Shown in pieces: positions 1 to 7,750 of a stretch of DNA of 28,761 bases; within the stretch, counting starts at the first letter, position 1, and each line of letters begins with the position of its first letter. The stretch is from Cudoniella acicularis (taxonomy: Eukaryota; Ascomycota; Leotiomycetes; Helotiales; Helotiaceae), in assembly GCA_013054445.1 (NCBI GenBank), contig JAAMPI010000663.1, forward strand, positions 1-28,761. The letters are read 5' to 3'. The position numbers and the translations under genes are program-made. The notes below the pieces were generated by a model. It did not search any database and was not told the DNA's origin. It saw only the letters and a program-made list of their open reading frames with translations.

Positions 1-883
1 CCGTCGCCGGATAATTGGATCTCGAGTTTATCTTCGATTCTTCAACGTTCGACTGTTCTCTCCATTCTTGCAACTGTTTCAGCTACAAGAATAAAGCCAC
101 GTGGCCGAAATACTTTCCTAATTCAGCAACCGAAACAATTCTATTTCAGTCTCTTTGCCAATAGCTGATTGTCTGACGGGTGTCTCTTGATTTCGGCTCA
201 AGAAATTCCCGTACTTGAAGGCGCTTTCCCCCTCATTCCATTCGTGCTCCCAAGGTTTTTTGAGGAGCTTTGGTGAAACGTGCTGGAGCTGATCAGTGGT
301 CATTTGCTGTGAATATCTATCAAGGCCCAAAAAGCAAAGTAAACAAAAAGAACTCAGTGAGAAACTTCACGATTAATCTCCAAACAACAACAAAATCTAA
401 TCTATCACCATCCAAACTCCTTTTTTCATATTATCTGATTGTCTTACCGTCTCGTAGCTTCCCGCTTGTATGCTTTAGAACCATACTACCGGGTTTTGCG
501 GGGTCTTGGATGACATCTGTAAGCACCCCTATCTGATTCGTCCAAATACGAACAAAATACTGCGCCACAGACCTGACCCGCCATCATTCGCCCCTACTTT
601 TAATTCACCGACTAGAGATCACCAATTGAATGTCTCTAACTGTGGATCGGCAATATGCGAAGATAATCGAGAGGATGCATTGTGAGGATTCCTCGTGGGT
701 ACCAACTGCCCGATTGCGGCTCGCCCTAGTCTTCCGAAACCCTCAGCTTTCGAAGGAACTCCAACCTAGCACTGAAACACGTCTTTCGCGAGTCAAGATT
801 CACTGTCGTTTTTGATTAACATCCAGGAAACTCCCAGGTCATTTTGAGAATCGTCCAACTTTAGTACAACTTTAAATATCAAA
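1..883. other. Left-edge stretch without a confident gene
   Basis: This stretch contains only short open frames and no recognisable domain. It must include the promoter and 5' leader of the monooxygenase that begins at 884. One short minus-strand frame at 118-303 reads more like coding sequence than the rest and is listed separately. I see no RNA gene or repeat here. Confidence 0.5.
118..303 (-). CDS. Possible small hypothetical ORF (61 aa)
   Basis: An ATG at 303 opens a 61-codon frame that starts MTTDQLQHVSPKLLKK and ends at a TAG at 118-120. It is hydrophilic with mixed charge, and has no signal peptide, membrane segment or family motif that I recognise. It is divergent to the monooxygenase at 884. 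It could be a small gene, one exon of a gene running off the left edge, or chance. The only support is an unbroken frame with a balanced amino-acid composition. Confidence 0.2.
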   Translation of the reverse strand: MTTDQLQHVSPKLLKKPWEHEWNEGESAFKYGNFLSRNQETPVRQSAIGKETEIELFRLLN

Positions 884-2862
884 ATGCACGAACTGTCCGA
901 AAGTTCCGTACCAATGTCTCCCCCGAAAGAAGAATACAAAATTTCCGAATCACCACTAGGAACTGCACGCCATGTGAGAATCATAACGATTGGAGCTGGA
1001 GCCAGCGGCATCAACATGATAAGAACACTGCGGGAAAAACTCACAAATTACGAACATGTCGTATACGAAAAGAACCCTTCGGTTGGAGGAACTTGGTATG
1101 AGAATCGATATCCGGGATGTATGTGCGATATTCCGGCACACAACTATCAGTTTTCTTGGAAACATAATCCGGAGTGGAGTACGTTCTTTGCCAGCGCGCC
1201 AGAAATTGAACGGTATCTATGTCGGGTTTGTGAGGAAGAGAATCTTGGTCCTTCGATTAAGACGTCACACCAGGTCAGAAGTGCTGTATGGAATGAGGGA
1301 GGTTCAATATGGGAAGTTGAAATTCAAAATTTGGAGACTGGAGAAATATTCAAAGACTCTTGTCAATTTCTCCTGAATGCTACTGGTATTCTGAAGTAGG
1401 AAATTTCTCGTCTTGGCGGGGTAGATTGAAGTGCAAGAATCATCAATCGAGTGCTAACATTCTTCACAGCAATTGGAAATGGCCAGAAATCCAAGGCCTG
1501 CACGATTTTAAAGGCGACCTTTTGCATACTGCAAATTGGCCAAAAGACTATGAATATGCCGGAAAAAGAGTGGCAGTTATTGGCAATGGATCATCAGGTG
1601 TTCAAGTAGTGCCAGCTCTACAACCACGTAAGTCAAGGAAACACTCTTCAATAAAATCCATTTCTAACTCACCTCTCAGACGTAACCGAATTAACACATT
1701 TCATCAGGTCACCCTTGTGGGTGACTCCTTCACAGCAACAGATGATTGCAATGAAACCCGGGAATATCCTAGAGGATGTAGAGATGGATGGTGACAAATT
1801 CACACCGCGGCAGATTGAGAGGTTCACTTCGGATCCGGATTATTATCTCCGGTTTGTGAAAGGCGTGGAGGAGGATATTAACTCGAAATTTCCAATGGCA
1901 AGCTATGCTTTATTTTTGGCTTGGATCAGAATGCTAATTCGATTTTTATAGCTCATTAAAGACAGCCAAACAGCAAAATGGGCCAAACAAATGCTCACTC
2001 AATATATGACAGCAAGTTTGGGCGGCGAGGAAAAACTCACCAAAACCCTTATTCCAGATTTTGCAGTAGGCTGCAGAAGGCTCACACCGGCTGTTGGTTA
2101 CTTACAGTCTCTCACTGCAAAAAATGTACGAGTCGTAACTGACAAAATTACTGAAATCGTCCCAACTGGCATCAAAATTAGCACTGGGGAGATCATCGAG
2201 GTGGATGCTTTGGTGTGTGCAACTGGTTTTGATGTTTCATTTTGCCCAAGATTCCCGATCATAGGCAGGAATGGCAACCTCCAAGGTATATGGACGAAGA
2301 ACTTACCCCGCGCGTATATGTCATCTTCGATTCCGGATTTTCCAAATTACTTTAGTAAGTCCCTGGCATCTCCTAATATCCATCAACAAACAGAAAGTCA
2401 AGGAAAATCGCTGACCACCTTTCTTCAACAGTGTTCCTCGGTCCCAACGCCCCCATCGGCCACGGCAGTGTCTTCACCATAACCGAGCACGTCGCCAAAT
2501 ACATCGCCACTGTAATCCACAAATGCCAAACCGAATCCATCCTCTCACTCTGCCCCACTTCCTCCGCACTAGATGATTTCTCAGAACACATCGATGCATT
2601 CATGCCTCGTACAGCGTGGGCAAGCACATGTCGGTCTTGGTTCAAAGATGGGAAAGAGGATGGGCCGGTGACGGCGCTGCATCCGGGAAGTAGGATTCAT
2701 TGGTTTCATATGTTGGAGAGTTTTAGGGGCGAGGACTTTGAGTTCAGGAGGGAAGCGAGGAATAGGTTTCTGTATTTAGGCAATGGCTTTTCGACTAAGG
2801 AGTTGGGGGATGGGGATAAGACGTGGTATTTGGGGAGCATAAAGGATGGAAAAGGAATTTGA
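884..2862 (+). CDS. Flavin-dependent Baeyer-Villiger monooxygenase, 5 exons
   Basis: Hand-spliced exons are 884-1395, 1470-1627, 1680-1897, 1952-2354 and 2432-2862 (1722 nt, 573 aa). The N-terminal FAD Rossmann motif GAGASG is at residues 37-42, followed by GGTWYENRYPG at 68-78. The Baeyer-Villiger fingerprint FxGxxxHxxxW lies at 184-194, just before a second NADPH-type Rossmann motif, GNGSSG, at 209-214; ATGF is at 386-389. Such class B flavoproteins use NADPH and O2 to turn ketones into esters or lactones and can also oxidise S or N. The length fits the single-domain fungal family, and there is no clear signal peptide or membrane anchor. Introns 1, 2 and 4 are GT-AG; intron 3 (1898-1951) starts with GC. 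All joins keep conserved blocks in frame. The substrate is unknown. The 3' end faces the lactonase-like gene at 3253-4110. Confidence 0.93.
1898..1951 (+). other. GC-AG intron inside the monooxygenase gene
   Basis: The coding frame needs the join ...KFPM to LIKDS.... That places the donor at ATG|GCAAGC and the acceptor at TTTTTATAG|CTC, with a branch-like GCTAATTC about 15 bp before the acceptor. The intron is 54 nt. Reading through it hits a stop, and no GT donor nearby keeps the frame. GC-AG introns are a known minority class. Confidence 0.75.
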
Positions 2863-3252
2863 GTGGTTGAGGATGGTGCGGACGAAGGTATGATCAAGGA
2901 ATTTTGAATATTGGGTTTTGGAGGGGTTCTGCTGCATTGGTAGAAAGAGGAATCGGGCGTTGAAGGTCAGGACTTTAAAAACATAGACATCCCAGAATTC
3001 ATCAACGATATTATGACCTCAAACATGGACATATTTTGAAATCAGATCAGGGAAGCATGTGAGAAATCGTGGACGCACACGCAACAATCTTGGTATTATC
3101 AACTCCATGAAACGCCTCTCGTAGAATTGCTCCTTGAAAAATCCCCTAGAAGAATCAAGGCAACTGTGGAACTTCGTGCCCCAGCTCAAATGAATTTTCA
3201 ACCAAGTTCAAAGATTCAATTCTTGAACAAGAGTAAAAGAAGCAAGATTCCC
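2863..3252. other. Convergent intergenic region
   Basis: This region holds the 3' flanks of two converging genes, the monooxygenase (+) and the lactonase-like gene (-). I see no additional gene, RNA or repeat. Short frames crossing it are not conserved-looking. Confidence 0.5.
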
Positions 3253-4110
3253 TCACAATTCCGTTGGCGCATACACCGTCTTCTCCTCCAGCCGCTGTAT
3301 CGTCTCATTATCATGAGAAGGCAATACGACAAGAGGTCGCTGCCTCGCAAATTCCTTGATCTTCTTCAAAGTATTCACAGCCGTGAACGGATCATCATTT
3401 ACACCATCCGTAACTTCCTTATCCAAACAGCTTAAATCATACGTAGCATCTCCCGTCAAAAAATACGTCGTCTCATCCGCAAAAACAACCAAAGATACGT
3501 GACCTGGAACATGACCTGGCGTATCAACAGCAACAATCTTCCCATCACTCGTAATCGGATAGCTTTTCTCAAAAGGTCCAATGGCCTCTCCACTTGGATC
3601 CAAAAATTTCGGCGTGAAATTTTTCGGCCAGTGACTCGGAGCTGCACCCTCGATTGTCGCTTTGACAGGACTCTTAAATGCCTCCCAATGCTCCTTGCTC
3701 ATGAAAATCGGCGCTTTAGCAAGATCTTCCAGTCCGCCACTATGATCATGATGAACATGGCTCACTATCACAGCCTTTAGATCTTTCGGCTCGACTCCCT
3801 TCTCGTGCAAAAGAGTCACGATCCCTTCGTCCTCTTTGATGTGCATCTGGCTCATCATCTTAATAGTAGGCGCCCAGAAGGGGAAATATCCTGCATCATT
3901 GCAGTGAGGCGACATGCCTGTGTCGAAGAGAATTGGTCCCTCTGGATGCGTGATGAGGAAGGTGTGGATGGGGAGCGATGAGGGCATCCATGTTCGGTCG
4001 GTGAGGAAGCGGAGACGTCGTAAGAGAACTGGGCGGTCGGCTGGTTGCGTGTAGGCTGTTGGTCGGATGGTGACAGAGCCTGTTTGGAGGATTTGGACAG
4101 TGATTGACAT
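3253..4110 (-). CDS. Metallo-beta-lactamase-fold hydrolase, N-acyl-homoserine-lactonase-like
   Basis: Single exon, 285 aa, starting MSITVQILQTGSV. The metal-binding motif HVHHDHSGG gives H118, H120, D122 and H123. TPGHVPGH supplies H200 (and H204), LTGDA supplies D221 and LPSHD supplies H266. This set and spacing match the AHL-lactonase (AiiA/AttM-like) branch of the superfamily, which opens lactone rings with a two-metal centre; substrates of fungal members are mostly untested. I chose the ATG at 4110 because family similarity starts there. An in-frame ATG 23 codons upstream would add a stretch without resemblance. There is no signal peptide, so it is probably cytosolic. It converges on a Baeyer-Villiger monooxygenase, whose products can be lactones or esters; a shared pathway is inference. 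Confidence 0.88.
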   Translation of the reverse strand: MSITVQILQTGSVTIRPTAYTQPADRPVLLRRLRFLTDRTWMPSSLPIHTFLITHPEGPILFDTGMSPHCNDAGYFPFWAPTIKMMSQMHIKEDEGIVTLLHEKGVEPKDLKAVIVSHVHHDHSGGLEDLAKAPIFMSKEHWEAFKSPVKATIEGAAPSHWPKNFTPKFLDPSGEAIGPFEKSYPITSDGKIVAVDTPGHVPGHVSLVVFADETTYFLTGDATYDLSCLDKEVTDGVNDDPFTAVNTLKKIKEFARQRPLVVLPSHDNETIQRLEEKTVYAPTEL

Positions 4111-4543
4111 TTTGGTGAATTGATTGAGTTGATTCCGTGCTGTTGAGATGTGCAGAAAGGAGTTGCGCGTCGATGGCACCAGATACTTTTGTACGCGTCC
4201 TAAAAAAATGCCGGGTCGTGCTTAAGAATATAGTTTTCGAGTCCGCACTGAAGTAGCTTTTGAAATGAGTTTTCGTGGAAGATTCATACTGATGATAAAA
4301 TGAGGCACAGCTGTTGGTATCCAAGGGCCTGTTCCTCGGTAGTTAGGGTTTCCACGTGCACGATATATAGTGGAATTTCTTTTACCGCGACTCCTACTCT
4401 GATTTATCATCTATTAATTAAGGTCCACAAAACTTCACTTCTATATCTAAAAAAAAAATAGGCAAACAGTATATCGACCCCACTCCCTCCCCCCTCTTTT
4501 CAGTATATCGAACCCCCATCCTCGCTTAGCGCCCGGCACCCAA
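4111..4543. other. Upstream region of the lactonase-like gene
   Basis: The sequence contains the presumed promoter of the minus-strand lactonase-like gene, including a TATA-like ATATATAG near 4362-4369, about 250 bp from the ATG. At 4469-4520 the phrase CAGTATATCGA occurs twice in direct orientation, about 34 bp apart, in a C-rich stretch. No gene is supported. Confidence 0.35.
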
Positions 4544-4819
4544 TCAGAGAACTGTTTGGGTTAGCGGAACTGAGTCCGGGTAGGAGAGGTAATCGAGGGA
4601 GTCTCCTTGGGTTAAGTAATCGATTGCTAAGGATCTGAATAGATCATTTACTTCTACAGAGTAATTCATGAAAGTGCCCTTGCTATCTGAGTCCCTATTA
4701 TTAGCCGTGAGGCATATCAGTGTAACAACATTGTCTCTCGGATCTGTAGCTTGGTAAACCCTTGTTAGACAGAACAGAGTTAAGAGAGGTGTCTTCTTCT
4801 TTCTTAACGAGTCAATCAT
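4544..4819 (-). pseudogene. Fragment of a HET-domain (heterokaryon incompatibility) protein
   Basis: A 91-codon minus-strand frame contains ATDPRDNVVTLICL followed some 20 residues later by MNYSVEVNDLFRSLAIDYL and DSLDYLSY. This order (DPRD-(x)-V-hhLLGL, then DYS-x-x-V-x-x-hhxxhA, then LdhLS) is the usual tail of the fungal HET domain that mediates non-self recognition. The N-terminal part of a HET domain is absent, the frame stops early, and the upstream side (4820-5125) is AT-rich and degraded. I therefore read it as a truncated relic. It could be a mis-spliced exon of a live gene, but no partner exon is visible in the flanks. Confidence 0.6.
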
Positions 4820-5125
4820 TCTGGCCGAATAGACCCCTAAAGCTTCATTACAATCTATAAAACATAATATAACTTATATAACTAATTCCTAATCTAGAGT
4901 TAAATTCTTATATATAACCCCTATCTTCTTTACTATTTAATATTTTATAAAAATTTGAAATCTATATCTATAGTTATTATATTTTAAAAGAAATTTAGTA
5001 ATATTATTTATTTTTATATATTTTTAATAAAGACTTATATATATTTTTTAATTATTATTAGTTATTCTAATATTAAAGATGTGATATTTTAAACTTTAAG
5101 CTTAGCTTAATAAGTAATAGTCTCT
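4820..5125. repeat. AT-rich, probably RIP-mutated block
   Basis: From about 4845 the sequence becomes almost pure A/T with many TA dinucleotides and no open frame, then returns abruptly to normal composition at the 3' end of the acyltransferase-like gene. It resembles the long AT-rich repeats at the right end of the window. I read it as a heavily mutated remnant of repetitive DNA, perhaps including the lost part of the HET gene. Confidence 0.6.
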
Positions 5126-6274
5126 TTAAATAAAAGAAAAATCAATTATCTCTTCTACTTTACTTGGCCTCCCTATCTTCACAACTGCCTTCTTTTCCCT
5201 TAAATCTATCACGATATTAAACAGCGTCGCAGCCTCACTCTTCCCCTCCCTCGCCCTACAAATCGCCTCTGGATACCCGCTCTCATCCTCAAACAACGCA
5301 CTGAAATTCCCCCACTCCACCTCCTTCCCCTCAAACTCCTCCGTCAAATAACTCATTCTCTCAATCCTCACAGGTGAGTCCTCCATCCAAACCGGCGCCA
5401 CAAATCCTTCATGTTCCCTCAGCATATGATTCGAATGCACAATTCTTCCCTTTCCATCTTTCTTTATCTTCGCAAACGTTGAAGAAGTGAACTCCAACCC
5501 AATTGCTTCGCCAGAGCAATCAGCGATCAGCATATGTGCTGAAGAAGCCATGCCTGCCGCTTCAAGTTTTTCAATTGCTTGGGTGGTAGAGGTGCTTTCA
5601 AGAACGGTTCGAAGGCCAAGATGGACGGGCATGCGGGTGATGGAGAGACCGCGTGCGCGGATGGCATTAAAGCAGACTCCTACACCTGCAGAATTCAGAC
5701 CAATCTTTCCGATGATACCTGCTTCGGTGATGATTTTAATGGTGGGGAGACTCTCTTGGAAGATCGTAAGTCCTATCAAGTTTTCTTTTTGCTCCGGATA
5801 CCACTACATCCTCTCGTCAAAACCCCACATTTTCCCAATTGTCTAAGGTGGGGAAACTCACATCCCAATTCTGCCCCAAAAACTTCCTCCCCGAAGTCTC
5901 CCAGAAAAGACTCGTACACCCATCCGAGAAAAGCCCAAAAGCAATCTCAGTTCTGACATTGATCGCCACAATATCTAAAATATCATGCTTTGAGCCGTCA
6001 GCGATGCCTTGCATTTCCTGGTAGAAGCGAGGCCATTTCTGCTTGATTTGAGACTCGAAGGTTTTGGCGGTGTCTTGGACTTGTGGCCATGTGCATTTGC
6101 TGGTTTTGGAGAAGAGAGTGGCGTAGAAGGTGATGCAACGTTCGATTTCTGGGGCGGCGAGGATGCCGTGGGTGAAGCCGATCTGGGTGGTTGTGTTAGG
6201 GATGGGATGGGATGGGATGAGGGTGGGTTTCTTACCTCGTATGGGGTTCCTCGACATTCAATTTGTTTGATCAT
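5126..6274 (-). CDS. Isopenicillin-N acyltransferase-like protein (peptidase C45, Ntn hydrolase), 3 exons
   Basis: Spliced in transcription order from exons 6274-6236, 6182-5862 and 5803-5126 (1038 nt, 345 aa; introns 53 and 58 bp). It starts MIKQIECRGTPYE, joined to IGFTHGI, the usual opening of the family. The maturation site is RTEIAFGLFSDGCTS, with Gly101-Cys102. In the penicillin acyltransferase family the proenzyme cuts itself before this Cys, which then becomes the N-terminal nucleophile. QNWD then WYPEQKENLIGL, ITEAGIIGKIGLNSAGV and HSNHML are family blocks. Length is close to the Penicillium enzyme (357 aa). The end, IDFSFI, is not a peroxisomal PTS1, unlike the penicillin pathway enzyme (ARL), so a cytosolic paralogue role is more likely. 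There are no ACV synthetase or IPN synthase genes here. The stop codon abuts an AT-rich block, so the last residues may be altered. Confidence 0.88.
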
Positions 6275-7750
6275 TTTGAGGGATGTTTTATCTGAATTTT
6301 GAGGTTCAAGGGACTTAGTCACTGGTTTCGGTAAAAAGAAGGGAGCATGCGACTCTTCGTCCTTGGACACCGTTTGTGGTGGACTGAGGGGTAAGGATCC
6401 AATGCCTGCGCCGGACAACACAACGAACAATTCAGGGAATTAAAATCTAACAAGAAAATACTAATATTAAATGTCGGATGGCGGGTTTAAGATTCAGCTT
6501 CAACAGTAACACTTCTAAAGAACCGGGTTTCTAGTGAAGTGAAGAGTCGCGAGAATGTTCGAAGTACGTGAAGCAAAAGTGGGGGAAGTTCGCGATTTAC
6601 GCCTTCCCCGCCACTAAGAAAGGGACTACCCCACCTAGTGGCGAATTTTGATATCAACCTTTCTGCTCTACATTCATACAGTTTTTTTACTGAACCTTGA
6701 AACCCAATAAATCCATACATTTGAGGGAAGGGAAAATATGATCCGTGATGTATTCAATTTGACATATGAGAATTTTCTGAGGAAGATGATTCGAATAATG
6801 AAGTCCACTCGCTGAAAGCTAGGACGGGATATTCCATTAGACATCGAGTCCATAAATTCCACAGCGCATATCTCATCATAAAGCAAAAATATATCTCTCC
6901 AATCCAACCAACCATCAAAGAACTTCAACCACTAGCGATTCACCTAAACCCGTCACCGCGTCACCGCATCAACATCAAAAATCCCACTCCAGCTGACTTC
7001 CAAACATGCAGTGCACCGTGATATACACCTGAAGAGTAAGAATACATGCAGCTCGGCGGCACGGTTATATAAATTCTCCCATTTGCTGAATGAAAATACC
7101 TGGTTTCAGACTGTAGGCGCCGCGGAGGTGGTACCGCGGTCGCATATTCGATGTGTGTATTTTTAATTGTGATGACTGTTGCAGATAGAGTGAGACTTTG
7201 TAAGTGAAACTTGTGCGATGGTGGGTTTGGATTTGGAGCGCGAGCCTCAGTTGCAAGGTGTGAAAGAAAGGTGGGAAGGACTTTGTGATGGTTTGTTGCA
7301 CTTGCTGAAGGTGACTCAAAATTGAGCAGCACTCTCTGCACGATGAGGAATAACGGGTAAAAAGGACAAAAAGGTGGGGGGGAGGGGTAGAGATGCAATC
7401 GCACACATTGTATTATGTATCTCTGCGCTAGTAGGTAGAGTTCACCACATGTATATTCACTGTTCCTGCTTGCCTCCCACCTCTGTCATCCAGAGTTTAT
7501 CTCATTATCTACACCCTCACGCCCCTCACGACAGCGCAAACCAAAGCAATGCAATGTACTTGTAAAAAAAATCCTCCTAGATCTCCAAGCCTCAATGCGT
7601 CTCCGTCGCCTATCACGCACAACCTTCTCTACTTACTCCATCAAATGCCCCTAATCGCTCACAATGCTCCCGTCGTCACATCCAAAAAAAGACAAAAAAA
7701 CATTTTTCATACACCAAGCCATTACTTTTCTTCCCAATATCCGTGACCCT
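6275..7750. other. Intergenic region without a supported gene
   Basis: This spans from the start of the acyltransferase-like gene to the end of the Ser/Arg-rich gene on the same strand. Its left part must carry the acyltransferase promoter, and its right part the 3' UTR of the other gene. Several frames of 60-150 codons exist, but they begin at non-ATG codons, are low in complexity or lack family motifs. The stretch at 7545-7730 is C/A-rich and T-poor. No RNA gene or mobile element was recognised. Confidence 0.45.

Noticed and set aside
3253..6274. A beta-lactam biosynthesis or resistance cluster, suggested by a metallo-beta-lactamase fold next to a penicillin-acyltransferase-like gene
   Set aside because: The hydrolase motifs fit lactonases, the acyltransferase lacks a PTS1, and no ACV synthetase or isopenicillin N synthase gene is present in the window.
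5487..6302. Plus-strand frames over the acyltransferase-like gene
   Set aside because: They are antisense shadows of the minus-strand exons, which carry complete family motifs.
6961..7404. 147-codon minus-strand open frame between the acyltransferase-like and Ser/Arg-rich genes
   Set aside because: It begins at a GTG, is low-complexity Pro/Ser/His at the start, has no domain motif, and overlaps a second equally long frame, as expected of UTR-like DNA.
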